A stretch of DNA of 64,000 bases from Polychytrium aggregatum (taxonomy: Eukaryota; Chytridiomycota; Chytridiomycetes; Polychytriales), in assembly GCF_025602895.1 (NCBI RefSeq), contig NW_026516208.1:186001-250000 (forward strand). The letters run 5' to 3'. The notes below the pieces were generated by a model. The model was not told where the DNA came from. It searched no databases and saw only the letters and a list, made by a program, of their open reading frames with translations. The stretch's first letter is position 1, and each line of letters opens with the position of its first letter. The position numbers were made by a program, and so were the translations under genes. This document shows, piece by piece, positions 23,879 through 35,360 of this stretch.

Positions 23879-25193
23879 CAGACTCTGCGGGATGACGGAG
23901 AGGGAGGGCAAAGAGAGCCGAGAGGGAAGCCTCAGCCGGGAAGCAAAGGCTGGCGGAGAGGGAGATGGTTGAATTGGGCGGGGGGAGAAGACCGACAGGC
24001 CGGCGACGAAAAACAGGCCCGCTCGGCCGGCCGCGTGACACAACGACGACGAAACCCGCCCGCACCAGGGCCCAGGAACGAGGCGGCGACCCCTGTTCCC
24101 ACGGCACTTTGAGGCTCCCAGGTTGAGCTCTGCTGTCCGACGAGCCTATGCTGTATTATTCGACAAGCCGATGCTCCCCATCGACCTGAATCGGCCACTG
24201 GCGATGGCAGCAACATGAACAGGACGGGCTCGGGATGTAATTGTACAGGGAGATGGAGAGATAGAGAGCGGAGGAGAACAAAGAACGGCAAAATCGCATC
24301 CAGCGCATAGTAGAGATGGGGTGTATGTGGAGGAGGAGTGAGGATAAACACAACGGAGGGAAAGAAAAGGAGGACGGGCATGCTCATCAAGGGGCAAGCG
24401 GTCCCTGGCTGTTACCGGCAAACATGGCAGCAAGAAATGGAGGGAATAGAGCAATCAATCATGAGCGACACTTCAAAGCGGGCTGACGACGGATTGGCAA
24501 ACTGGTCGGGAGCCGGGCAGCAGGAAAAAAAACAAAATGGCACGAGTGGGTGGGATGGCAAAGACAGCGGCGGTACTTGTACAGGAACAAAGAAAAAAGT
24601 GAAAAAACAAAAATGATAGCTTAACAACAGAAAAGTAGCAATACGATGAGAACAACTACAAGTACAAAAAGACAAAACAAGAGCGACAAAATTACAGCAG
24701 TTACAACGACAGCTACAACAGCGACAACAGCGACAACACGGCAAAACAACACCGTAGGATAGCGGCGGGCAAGTGCAGCCAAGACAGTCCAGCATCAAGA
24801 GCTATGGCCCATAACGGAGTGATTCAGGTGGTTTGCAAAGCGAATGGCACATCATGGCAACAGCCATAGAACGGGCGCCGAAAAGGAGGAGGGTAATGGT
24901 GACGATAGTTGTGGTGATGGCGATGGGGGAAATAGCGGAGGCGCTTCGGCGCAATGACAACTGGCGATGGCGTGGGTTGCCGCAGGACATTCCCCCAGGC
25001 GCCGAGCCGTCGTGCCGAGTGCGGCCAGGTTCACGACACCTGGGGAAACCAGCAACCGACAGCCGTTCGAGGAGGGGCTCGTTGATAAGCTATGTGCGGC
25101 GGAGAGATCCCGCCATTGCCGGCACCGGAAGCGCTTGTGCAGGGTCGGTCCACAGTACCCGGGCGCTGCCAGCCGGTGTGTGTGGCGGACCAC
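23879..25193. other. intergenic region upstream of HAUS6-like gene
   Basis: Nothing recognisable apart from an A-rich plus-strand tract with CAACA-type units (24590-24760). It probably contains the HAUS6 promoter and the 3' UTR of the membrane-protein gene. Confidence 0.45.
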
Positions 25194-26721
25194 CTAGCTG
25201 TAGATGCTCATGGTATCGAGACTTGCCTCTCCGAACGAAATGGCTGTCATTACGGAGACACCGTCGGGATACTGCAGCGCTCGATCGCCCGTGCTCATGG
25301 GCGAAACGGCAGAGACGGGGGTGTTGGGATTGGTGGTGATGAGATGGTGGACGGTGCTGACGCTGCCGGCGGTCCCGAATCTCAGCGAGTTTCGCCGAAT
25401 GGATGGTGCAAAGATGGCCCGTGTGCTGAGGGCATCGGAGGGGCGGTTGTTGTGGGCGGTTGTGATGGTGACGATGCTCTGGTTGGCGATCGAGGTGGCC
25501 GAGGACCGAACCGACAGGGCTTTGGACCTACTGATGGAGGTGTCTCCGGCATCGTGCCCGCCATCCAGCGAGTGGCTTTGGACAGAATTCCGCCGAGACA
25601 GGGGCGATGAGATCCAAGCACAATATGTTAGGTGCAAGTAGCAACAGCAGTATCAGGCAGTGGCGATACCATCGGAGGCAGGAGAGGCGGCTGCCTCAGC
25701 ATCGTGGTATCAGCACAGCTGACCGCTTGGAAGCGGCAGAGCCGAGACGACCCAGGTGGACAGCGAATCAGCCGCTTGCTTGATACCATCCAGATACGAC
25801 AGCAAGATCCAAAGCGTGGTCCAAAGCGTGGTCCAAAGCGTGATCCAAAGCATGCAGCACAACGCTGTGGCGAGACGAAGGCGAAACACGAGGGGGCACA
25901 GCAAAGATGCAAGCGCAAAGGAGAGACCAACGAGCACCAAGAGTCATCGGGCGGCGGCGCTGGCGGGCAAGACGGGCTGAAACATATGGATACCACCCCC
26001 GTTGATTCGTCCGCCAAGGAAGATGAAAGAAGGAACCAGGCGGCCGGACGCTGTGACCTCGACGACAAAAGGTGTAACCTCGAAGACAGAAGGCGACAGA
26101 AGGAGGAGGCGGCGGGGCTTACCGGGTGGCCATCTCAAAGGACCGAGAGCTCTGGTTGTCGGGGTCGTCCTTGATCAGGATGATGCTGTGGGCCGACGAC
26201 GAGGACCGAGCAGGCGAATTGAAGGACAAGGTTGAGATGGGGCGAACATGGATCGAGTGGGAATCGGAGAGCATCACGGCCGAGCCGTTGTGATGCGGAC
26301 CAGGCAGCATCGAGGGAGCGACCGCCGATTCGTGCGGGTCGCTGTGGGCCAAGTGGCCCAAGCGGATGGGGTCGGCAGACTCGATGACGATGGAGTCCTC
26401 GCCCCAGTGGATGGACTTTGACGAGACGGTGCCGGAGGTGTTGCGGCCCAGCTTATGGGCCAGCTCGTTGTCGGCGGGCTTTGGTGGCCATGGAGGGCGG
26501 GGCCGGCGAAAGATCGAGAGGGGCCGAAGCAACGCCGGCAGCCGATAGGGCGATAGCTTGCTGGAGACCGACGAGTCGGTGGAGGGCGAAGTGCGCTGGC
26601 TGGGTGCAGGCTCGGCTATCCGAGACGAGTTTGGAAAGCAGCGACGGGGCAAGATGCACACCAGGAGGCCGATGACGACAGCGACCAGACAGACGATGGC
26701 GACGGCTGCCAACGCATCCAT
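25194..26721 (-). CDS. hypothetical single-pass membrane protein
   Basis: I do not recognise this family. Exon 1 (26721-26123) begins with a strongly hydrophobic N-terminal helix (MDALAAVAIVCLVAVVIGLL, then VCILPRRC), which looks like an uncleaved signal anchor. A Ser/Pro/His-rich, low-complexity tail of about 180 residues follows. The donor is GTAAGC at 26122. A second exon ending with TAG at 25194-25196 has similar Ser/Thr-rich composition; its acceptor is uncertain (about 25580-25600 by phase). The topology suggests a short outside or lumenal end and a disordered cytoplasmic tail, as in many fungal membrane-anchored adaptors. Function is unknown. Confidence 0.5.
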
Positions 26722-27265
26722 TGACGAAGGAGCGACCGGGCTGAAGCGAAGCTTGGCAGCGGACAGGCGGGAGGGAGAGCAGGGGGGTCTCGGAGAAAAA
26801 AAAGGGGGAGCAGGCCAGCGACAGCGCCGGAAGAAAGGAACGGACAAAAGGATGGAGCTCTTGCAGATCGGGGGAGAGCGCAAAGGCACTTGGGGCGACG
26901 GGCCTTGCTGGCCAACGGCAATTGCGGTGAGCGGCTTCGTGGCGCTGGGGCGAGACGCGGCCCGGCAGCGAGTCTCGGTATCTGGACGGCACCCGGGGGG
27001 GGGTGGATAGCAGAAAGGAGGTATCGAAGTGGTATCGGGATAACATCGGAGGGGTATCGGTGTAGATCGAGGTAATACCCCCGCTGGCTTAGATCAAGTT
27101 TGCGGCGGTATCGGCATGGCGTGGAAATGCCTGGACGGTGCGGAAATGCTGGGGCGGCGTGGAAACGCCTGGACTGCGATCGAATGACCCAGAGTTTGTT
27201 GTTTCGCCGACATCCGCACGATGCCGACATCTGATACCAATGCTTGAGCGATTACTGGTGCAATC

Positions 27266-27329
27266 TGGGTAATCACTGGGTAATCACTGGGTAATCACTG
27301 GGTAATCACTGGGTAATCACTGGGTAATC
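27266..27329. repeat. 11-bp tandem repeat, about 6 copies (TGGGTAATCAC)
   Basis: Near-perfect head-to-tail 11-base units run directly into a second tandem array. They lie in the divergent region between two genes. Confidence 0.9.
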
Positions 27330-27366
27330 GCTTGTGCATTCGCTTGTGCATTCGCTTGTGCAATCT
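27330..27366. repeat. 12-bp tandem repeat, 3 copies (GCTTGTGCATTC)
   Basis: Three 12-base units follow the 11-bp array without a gap; the last copy is diverged. Confidence 0.85.
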
Positions 27367-28029
27367 TGTGCAGCCGTCGAATACCCACAAACCAAGGTTC
27401 AGGTATCCCGTGAGCATGGCGAGTCATGTTGTTGCTCGTCCGCCGTCTGCCGGGCTGATACCCCCACACTTTCGGCCGAGAGAGGCACCGAGGGCATGCG
27501 TCTCGGCCCGCGAGTTTGTAATGTCCGGAATGCAAGCGAGCGATGCAAGCGATGCAAGCGATGCCTGCGACCAGCCCGATGTATCACGCCGATGCATAAT
27601 CCCCTGTGCATCACGCCGATGCATAATCTCCTGCGCATAATCCTGACACACGGCCCTGCGGCAAAACCCAGGGCCGACCGAGTCTTCTTCCCGGCCGTGG
27701 GGCCAGTGCCAAGCATTAGTCAGGCCGGGAGGTTCGTTCTCGCCGCCACCTCTCGCCTGTCCCGCCAAGCGCCCAAACCGCTGCCACGTCGCCCCCCCCC
27801 TCCACTTTGTTCGTGCGCTGCCACCAGGTGGGATCCACTGTCCCGCTGTCGCCGATATAAGCCGCGTTCGTTCCCACCACCGCCAGGGACTTTCATCGAA
27901 TTGTTGCGTTCCCACTCCTGATCTTGCTCCTGCTTTGGCCCCTGCTTTTGCTCCTGCTTTTGCTCCTCGACACGCCATCCGCATCCGTCCGTACTGAATA
28001 CCGCCTCGCTGCTGTCCTCCCACGATATT

Positions 28030-29145
28030 ATGGCCCCCGTCTCTCGCCCTCGACGCTCAATGGACCACCGCCTTACTCTGCAAGCCCTTACCAAACCGGT
28101 CTCTGGTGCTCGGGACTCGAGCACCGCCCAGACCATCGATGCTCAGCCCAACACCCCTCGGAGACGAACGTCGTCGGGCTCGTCTGCCGAGGCTGTGCGC
28201 CACCAGAATCTCTGGTTCGCTGCCGACTTTGTCACCTTTGCCATGTACCGCTTCATGTTCATGCCCACGGTGCCGCCCAACCCGCGTCCTGAAAATCTCT
28301 CGCCGCTGCCAAAGTTCGAATGCTTCTCACTTCTCACGCCCTCGATCTACCGGCTCCTTTCGGCCCATCCGAGCCTCAGGACCCTCATCCCAATTGCTCT
28401 CTTCTACTCGGCCCAGTTTCTCAAAATGGCGAGACACACTCATCAGTCCCGGCGCCGGCAGGCGCAGATCTCGTCCAGTACTGTGCCTCCCACCTCCCTC
28501 CCGACTCGTACCATACCCACAACCGAGCCACTGTCGTCCAGCTGCCCGTCCTCGACCTCGCCCTCGGATGCGTCGCCGCAGCAGCCTCCGTCCGACAATA
28601 CCTTCGCCGCCCCCACCACCGCCGGCGAGCCGCTTGCCATCACCCTGGTCGATTCCCACGGCTTGACGACAGAGTTCCCGACACAAGCCATCTTTTTTGT
28701 CTCCATCATCCTTGCCCAAAAGTTCCACTGCGACCAACGCTTCTCCAATGCCTCGTGGTCCAAGATTTTTGATATCCCGCTCGAAAACCTCAACCTATAC
28801 GAGCGCGAGCTCCTCCGTACCATCCAGTATTCGCTCAACATCAAGCCAAAGACCTACACCTCGTGGATCGTCATCTTGCGCACGCTCCAAACCGAATACC
28901 GCAACCGATTCATACAAGCCTCGGCACAATCCATGCCGGCTTGCAATTCGTCGCCAAGCCGACCTCGGCCGCTTTCGCCTTCGCCTCCCCGCACGGCCCC
29001 TCCCTCGGTTTCACGCCTGCCTTCTCCTTCGGCATCGCACATTCCCCCACCTTCGTTCTCACACATGCCTCCACCCTCGGCCTCGCATCTCCCTTCTCCC
29101 TCGCCCTCGGAGCTTTCGTCGTGCCACGCCGTGCTTCATTTTTGA
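28030..29145 (+). CDS. cyclin-domain protein, Pho80/PCL-like
   Basis: A single-exon gene of 371 residues. A cyclin-box pattern of the fungal Pho80/Pcl type is visible: an N-terminal helix (RFMFMPTVP region, residues ~75-85), then IPIALFYSAQFLKMARH, then after a Ser/Pro-rich insert FFVSIILAQKFHCDQRFSNA, SKIFDIPLENLNLYERELL and a final IQYSLNIKPKTYTSWI helix. The order 'alanine-rich helix, LAQKF, SN.SW, L...N..E.E.L' is the signature of Pho85 partner cyclins, which steer a cyclin-dependent kinase in phosphate and nutrient signalling or the cell cycle. The last ~70 residues are Pro/Ser repeats without domain character. The insert between helices is longer than usual. The exact kinase partner cannot be inferred. 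Confidence 0.72.
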   Translation: MAPVSRPRRSMDHRLTLQALTKPVSGARDSSTAQTIDAQPNTPRRRTSSGSSAEAVRHQNLWFAADFVTFAMYRFMFMPTVPPNPRPENLSPLPKFECFSLLTPSIYRLLSAHPSLRTLIPIALFYSAQFLKMARHTHQSRRRQAQISSSTVPPTSLPTRTIPTTEPLSSSCPSSTSPSDASPQQPPSDNTFAAPTTAGEPLAITLVDSHGLTTEFPTQAIFFVSIILAQKFHCDQRFSNASWSKIFDIPLENLNLYERELLRTIQYSLNIKPKTYTSWIVILRTLQTEYRNRFIQASAQSMPACNSSPSRPRPLSPSPPRTAPPSVSRLPSPSASHIPPPSFSHMPPPSASHLPSPSPSELSSCHAVLHF

Positions 29146-30713
29146 GACAACGCATCCTCGTGTCCCCGCAGGATCGCCAAGGAATCATCTCTTGGCTTTC
29201 CTCGGCGACCCCCAGACCTTTTGGGATACCCCCACCCTCGTACATTCGACTCATCTGACCCCCTCCCGGTCACTTGTTCAGTCTCGAGCATTTCTTGGTG
29301 TCCCTCACCTGGTCATCTCGCCCGTCCAAGAACGCAAATATGCCTGTCTGTGTGCCCCGACCCTCTGTTTGAGGCACCTCGTTGCGTTCTCACCTGGACC
29401 AACCAGACCCGCTGCTGTGGGATAATATGTGGAATATAATGTCGATCTGACACCAAATAGCCCCACGCACTGATGGGACACACGCTGGCGGGAGCAAATG
29501 GGCGATCTATCTGGTCTTGGTCGTGAATGCCGCATCCGCGCAGCGTCTGTCTCGGTTTCTCCTCGTCAGCGCCATCCGGCCCGATGCCGGGGTTTGCGAT
29601 TTCCTTCTCGCCGATTCGGGTGGACTTGTTGCTGGCTCTGGGCCCGTCCATACACCTGGCATCGCCTTCAAGGAAAAAAAGGGCACTCGTCATGTCTGCT
29701 GCCAGGCCACCCTCCTTGGGGCTATCCGCGCCATTTGCCTCATCGCCTCCGCCGTCGTCCTGCCAGGCCATCTCGCTGCCGCTCCTTCCTTCGCTCGTCG
29801 GTCGAGATGCAGAGGCCCCACCACCACCACCACCGCGCCGAGCCCAGAGCCGGCTTGGCAGTCGAGGGCCGTTCAGCAACCAGCAATCCAACAGGCCGCC
29901 AGCGGAGATCGCGGTGATCTGGTTCCACGCCAAGAGCAGAGAGGAAGTGCGGAATGCCAAGACCCGACGGCTTACATTTTATTCAGGGGCGGGGCTGCTC
30001 AGCCAGCGACATTGCCGCCGAGCCGGTGCCCGTTGATCGAGAGGCGCCTCAAGGCCTTGCTTTGGATACACCCGGGACGCTGTCTCTGGCGTCCACCGGA
30101 TACACCCGGGGTGCTGTCTCTGGTATCAAGTGGACGCATCCCGGATGTCGTTCTCTCGATGCTCGACGAGCCTCGGTGGCGCACCTGGGTCTGTTCCTCC
30201 TCGCCACGCCAGCCGACAGCCAGATGCCTGGTCAAATGGCAGGGTATGCGGCTGGACATGTGGGTGGATAGAGGACAGTATCTCCGTTTAGGCTTCGGCG
30301 ATGACTCTCGCCTCGTCACTTGGGCCGTTTGCCGGGCCCGCTTTGGCCAGGCCGCCATCATGCGCCAGTCGTTCCAGCATGCACATCCCCTCCCCGTGGC
30401 CGGCTGGGAGGAAGAGCCACCAGCTCCAGAAGATGCGAGGCAGCCGCGTGCCTGTCGAGTCAACCCCGACGCTCGCCGTGCCATTCATCCTGACTCACTC
30501 TCCCGACTCTGCGTCAGCATCTCTCCGAACCCACGGGATGGCCTATAAAGCTGTGCAGCCATCTCCCAGAGGCCGCCAGGCTCACCCAAGTCCTATCCCC
30601 TCTCTCTACCACAGCGATTGCATCCCAACTTGCCTCTGCCGGCCCGCCTCAACGCATCCTCGCAAACACCGCGCACCCATCTATCCATCTATCCATCTAT
30701 CCATCTATCTGCC
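29146..30713. other. intergenic region, no confident gene
   Basis: Overlapping open frames occur on both strands (for example 29517-30548 plus, 29313-29960 minus), but neither has a recognisable domain. A 34-bp tandem duplication lies at 30064-30124, and a CTATCCAT repeat run (30680-30710) abuts the next start codon. Confidence 0.45.
30064..30124. repeat. 34-bp tandem duplication
   Basis: Two copies, starting GGATACACCCGGG, spaced 34 bases apart and differing at a few positions. Confidence 0.75.
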
Positions 30714-31685
30714 ATGCCCAAGAAGATTATGGTCTGCGTCGACGACTCGATCTACGGCGTCCAGGCCCTCGAGCATGCCCTGGTCCATGCCGTCCAGGAC
30801 AATGACGATGTCGTGGTCGTCACCGTCGTCAAGCCGCAGGCGAGCGCCGACTATGCCGAGCTGGTCGGAGCCACCGGCGCCATATCATGTACGTCATCCA
30901 TCCAAGCACCGCAATGTCGGTCCCTCCCGACTATCCTGTGCCCGACCATCCGCACACACATGCGCAATGCTCGAATCGCACCACTGACAGTCCTTGATTT
31001 TGGCGTATACAGCATCCATCACGGACGAGGAGCTCCAGAGCGCCGTAAGTATCAAATGCCCATAACCGTGTCCATCTTTCCTATCCTTCCTTCCCTTCCT
31101 TCCCTTCCTTCCCTCACAACCGGTGCATCCCCGTCCGCCCTGCAATGCGCTTGCAGCACCACAGCCACCACCATCGGTCTCACTCCATCCTCCCGGCCAC
31201 TTCATTGCCTCGTTCCACACCCCACACAGGGCCTCATCGAAGTTCGCGACCTCCTCAAGAAGATTCTGATCAAATACCCCGTCCGCGCCAACTTTGTCGT
31301 CAAGGCACTCCTTGGTGACCCGCGCGAGTCGCTCGTCTCCTACTCCGAAGAAATCAGTCCCGACCTGATTGTTGTCGGCAGCCGTGGACGCACAGGACTG
31401 AAAAGGTACGGCCGAGAGAACCTGCGGGCTCGTATGCATCCTCATGTTCACCATGTACACACGTTCATATCAACTAACGTGTCCTTTCTGCCATGACTAC
31501 CCCGTCTCTCTGTATTGCTATCACTTTTTCCATGCACTGCTTCTACCTCTCCATCTACTACTTCCATCTCTGCATCGGACGACCGAACGCCTGAACTCTA
31601 TAGCCTTCTGCTCGGCAGTGTCTCGACCCATGTCGTCCACCACGCCCGATACCCTGTCCTGGTCGTCCGTCCACACAAGAACTGA
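30714..31685 (+). CDS. universal stress protein (UspA) family
   Basis: Four exons, 30714-30888, 31013-31044, 31230-31405 and 31604-31685, give exactly 155 codons (154 residues), the usual size of a single USP domain. It starts MPKKIMVCVDDS, the first strand with the nucleotide-contacting Asp. It ends with IVVGSRGRTGLKSLLLGS, then VSTHVVHHARYPVLVVRP, which fulfils the ATP-binding G-x2-G-x9-G-S motif of the ATP-binding USP class. USP proteins are small cytosolic homodimers that bind ATP or other nucleotides and accumulate under stress; the specific role here is unknown. Introns are 66-198 bp. A CTATCCAT repeat sits just before the ATG. Confidence 0.9.
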
Positions 31686-32562
31686 GCATCATCGTGCTGT
31701 CTCCGGTGCTGTCTTTCATCTGCGCCCCCTGTCCGCTCGCTCTCGACAAATGGCATATACTGTGTGCAGACATTTGGCCTCTCCGACTCCCCTTCCCAGC
31801 CATGTTGAGCAGCATCCTTTCCCTTTCCCAACCAGCTTCGCGACATGATCCCTCGCCCTTCCAATGCTTCTCTATTCCTTACTCCATGTGTCTGTTTCGA
31901 GTACTCTGATTGTATCGGGGCCTCTTTTATAAGGCTAGATTTTGGCGCAGCCCTTTCTTCAACACAAAGGCCTGGAAGCGGAAGACTCTCTCCCCCCTTC
32001 TCTCTCCTTTCTCACAATCGCATGGACCCCTTCCCTCCTTGTATGTGTGCATGATTCTGTAGAGTGAGTGTGCGTGTGATAGAGGAGAATACATACCCAC
32101 TCCCTGGTCCTTCTTCATTTGCAAACATGGCGTGCATATATTTCATGCATATCTCTACTCTGGCTCATCACCGCGAGATTGTGAAAAACATCAAAGGGCA
32201 AGGTTCCAGGAGAGACAACGAGAGCGGGAGCATCAAACAGGAAAGAGAGGCAACACAGCCCAGGATCGTCTTGACGGGCGCTCTCCCCCTCCTCCTACTT
32301 TCCTCCAAAGCGGTGAAGCTGTGTCTGGGCATGACGCACCATACTTGGACAGCCGGACAGGGTTCCTCTCCAAACGAGTAACAGCAGACAGGGATCAACA
32401 CCAACACCAACATCAACATCACCACCAACACCAACAACAAAAAGCAATACCAACAGCATCCCTTGGCTCCCAGCTTCCCTCCTTTGCTGATTTTCACTGC
32501 CCATACCCTCCCCCTCCCTTTGTTTCGGGCACCGTCGCTCCTTCCGTTGTCAAACAAGTGCT
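31686..32562. other. convergent intergenic region
   Basis: 3' flanks of the stress-protein gene and eIF3k. It contains a CAACACCAACA-type run (32395-32440). No gene is recognised. Confidence 0.5.
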
Positions 32563-34022
32563 TCAGGCCAGGCGGCCGTAGCCAACAACCTTTGTGAGCT
32601 GATCAAACTTTAGCGACTCTTGGACGATCGCAGGCTTGGGCTGGTTGTCTTTGGAGACGGGCAGGTTGATCACCGAGGCATCGCTCTCGTCGACGGCCCA
32701 GCCGTGAGCCTCGGCCCAGGCTTCAAACTCGCCTCGCTCCTCGAATGACAGGAAGCTCTTGAGCTTGTCGACCTGGATAGACTGGTACGTGATCGCCACC
32801 GTGTCCGAGACAAACTCACGGATGCGGCGCTCAAAGTGCGGGTACTCGGTCAGGAGATCGCGGGGTCCGTCGTCCGAGTCCAGGAAGCTCCAGAACTGTT
32901 GGAATTTGCACTGCTCCAGGTACTGCTGGAGCTCGATGAGCTTGGCCACGTTCGAGTCGGTGTAGGTCTCCTCGCTCAGGAGGCACAGACACAGCGAAAA
33001 GTCCGGATCGGGGAGGGCGCCCAGGGCAAGCAGCAAGACGCGGATGATGCTGCTCGAGTCGACCAAGGTGGGGTTGAACTGGTACAGCTTCAGGGTAGCG
33101 AGGCAGGCGTCGCGGTCGTAGGTGTCGTTGGCGATCTGCTCCTGGATGTACTCCTGGAGGACGGGGATGTTGTCGGGGTTGTATCTGTGCATCAAATGGG
33201 GGCGCCGCTGATCAGCATGTGGGCAGAGAGGGCCATGGGTCTCGGCGGCTGTGTGTCCTGGGCTGCTTCAAGTGTCCAGCGCTTCCCCAGCCAAAGCCAA
33301 AGCCACTGCCGTCTGCCAGCTGGCACATCCAGAGCGCGGGATCCATCATCTTGGCTGTCCTTGCGTCCTGCCCTTCCGATCGCCGAATAACCTCCCACTC
33401 CACGCCATCCTCCAGCATTCGTGGCTGATCCTTGTTTGTTGATCCGATGTCTTGGAGGAGTCGGAGGGCCTTGAGCGGAATCGCGCCGGCCGGCTCTGGT
33501 CACACATCTGCTCGGGCATCGATATCTTACCTATCGACGGTCTCGACAATGTTGTGGATCTGCATGATCGCGAATGTTCGTTGTTAGCATCAATGTCTGA
33601 GAACAATGTCCACACCGCCAGCGTTGCTTCGCCGTGCACCATCAAGCCATATAATCAGAGTACACTCGCGCAGTCGAACAAGAGAAAGCATAACAGGGAG
33701 GAGGAGGAGGAAAGGAGGGTGAACGACGTTGGATGTTGGACTCTGGACTGGACAAGATCATGCGTTGATGAATTGGCAAGTCGCTGTCCTCGGCTCCATT
33801 TGCAAGAGCCCATCCAGACTCTGCAAGTCTGTCCGACCTCGTAGCGTCGACCGGTCCTTCCTCGGCTCGGGTCGCCCTTCTGCCCCCTCTCCCGATGCCG
33901 ATCAGAACTGCCCTCATCCCTTGGGCATCCTCTTGGAGTGACCTTACATGCTCGGGACGGCTCTCGGGACGGGCGGAATAGTGAGGGGCCGTGAAGATAG
34001 CGGCTTCTTGTTCGCCGGACAT
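32563..34022 (-). CDS. EIF3K: eukaryotic translation initiation factor 3 subunit K
   Basis: Three exons on the minus strand, 34022-33948, 33559-33531 and 33184-32563, total 242 codons; family members are about 220-240 residues. The tiny 29-bp middle exon supplies IHNIVETVD and the junction restores DRYNPDNIPVLQEYI, the conserved opening of eIF3k. Further landmarks are LATLKLYQFNP, CLCLLSE, CKFQQFW and the winged-helix segment with ITYQSIQVDKLKSFL. eIF3k is a non-core PCI/winged-helix subunit bound to eIF3l in the 40S-associated eIF3 complex. Saccharomyces lacks it, whereas filamentous and early-diverging fungi keep it. The gene starts 560 bp from the divergent CTD kinase gene. Confidence 0.92.
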
Positions 34023-34581
34023 GCTGGGATCTTGTTTGCGAGGAGGCGGAGGATGGAGGAGATGAGGGGGGGGGCACGGTGCCGACAGCGATTGGGCAGA
34101 GTCCTATGTCCGGTGCCGGTGAGCGAGCGAGCGAGACAGAGGGCAAGACCACGACGAAAATTTTCTTGCTGGCGAGACAGAAAAAACGCACGTGACTGGT
34201 GGGCGAGACGAGAGGAGACGAGACGAGACGAGACGAGACGTGATGGGACGGGACGGGGCGAGGCACCCTGATGCAAGGGTGCGAGTCTGCTGGGTGCGCT
34301 CGGGGACACATCTTGGTCGGGAGAGCCAGAAGAGTCGCATGGACGAGTGCAGGGTAATGACCCGCAGGGCAATGCTGCCGGGTCGTTGGAGATGTCTGTT
34401 TGGGGATGCAGCGAGGCAGGCGAGACCCGCCGCGAGACCACCGCCGAGACCGCCGCCGAGACCGAGAGCGGCATTCTCGTCGGCTTGGGCTCGTCGTTCC
34501 GTTTGGCTCTCTCGCATCCTCTGCCTCCATCTGCTTCACCCATCCCGTTCCCGTCCAGCACCACCACAGCACCGTAATGCG
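34023..34581. promoter_or_regulatory. shared divergent promoter region, eIF3k / CTD kinase
   Basis: The start codons of two head-to-head genes are 560 bp apart, so this stretch must hold both promoters and leaders. It includes a GAGAC/GAGAGGAGAC repeat tract (about 34200-34240). An open frame in phase with the kinase continues through it, but its sequence is low-complexity and it is unlikely to be translated. Confidence 0.5.
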
Positions 34582-35322
34582 ATGATGGCGTCGCTGCCGC
34601 CCCGCTCTCCGCCGCCCCGCTTCGCTTCCGACATCCGCTCCAACGCAGACGACTGCGACATGGACATCGACCCCGAGGACGCTCCTGCCCAGCACCATCC
34701 CGCAGCGGCACCAGACCCGCCCAAGCCCCGCGGCGGCCTCTCTGGACCATCCCGCGACCAGCCGTCGCCGCCCAATGCATCCTTCCGGCCATCCTCGATA
34801 AGCTACCGTCGCAGCGCCCCTTCGTCGCCCAGCCGGCCCGCCCAGTCACACGCAGCCTATGACGACCGAAGGCGATCACCTCCTCCCCGCGAACCTCAGG
34901 CCGCAACCCCAACTCCCGGTCGCTCGGCATTCAGACAAGAATGGGCCAGTACGGAGTCAGGCTTGCGGTCGCACCCTACTGCTACGCCGCTGGCCCCTGA
35001 ATCGAGCGACCGATCGAGAGGATGGCCAGCACACTCAGACGACCGGCCCTCCGATCCCGGCCGCTCTTCGGGATACTGGCACAAGGACCGAGGGTATCCC
35101 GACTGGGGCTCGGGCGATAAAGACTCGGCCTGGCGCAAGGACGCTGCTCGCGAACGAGACTATGGATACGATCGAGATCGAGATCGAGACCGAGACCGAG
35201 ACCGTGACCGCGACCGAAACCGAGACCGTGACCGAAACCGGGACAGAGACCGCGAACGAGACCGCGAACGAGACCGCGAACGAGACCTCGAACGGGACAA
35301 AGAAAGAGCCCGCAACCAGGAT

Positions 35323-35360
<38 letters not shown>

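Larger units (their letters stand above)
26722..28029. other. divergent intergenic region with minisatellites
   Basis: This lies between the starts of the membrane-protein gene (-) and the cyclin gene (+), so it holds both promoters. It contains two back-to-back minisatellites (27266-27365) and a cluster of GATGCAAGC and CGATGCATAAT repeats (27530-27640). No gene is seen. Confidence 0.5.

Noticed and set aside
27266-27366. Possible CRISPR-like array
   Set aside because: Units are directly adjacent with no spacers, and the genome is eukaryotic; this is a simple minisatellite.
29313-30548. Overlapping open frames on both strands after the cyclin gene
   Set aside because: Neither has a recognisable domain, and composition alone explains the absence of stops.
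34192-34581. Upstream extension of the CTD kinase frame
   Set aside because: It overlaps the shared promoter with eIF3k and is driven by GAGAC repeats; the ATG at 34582 is preferred.
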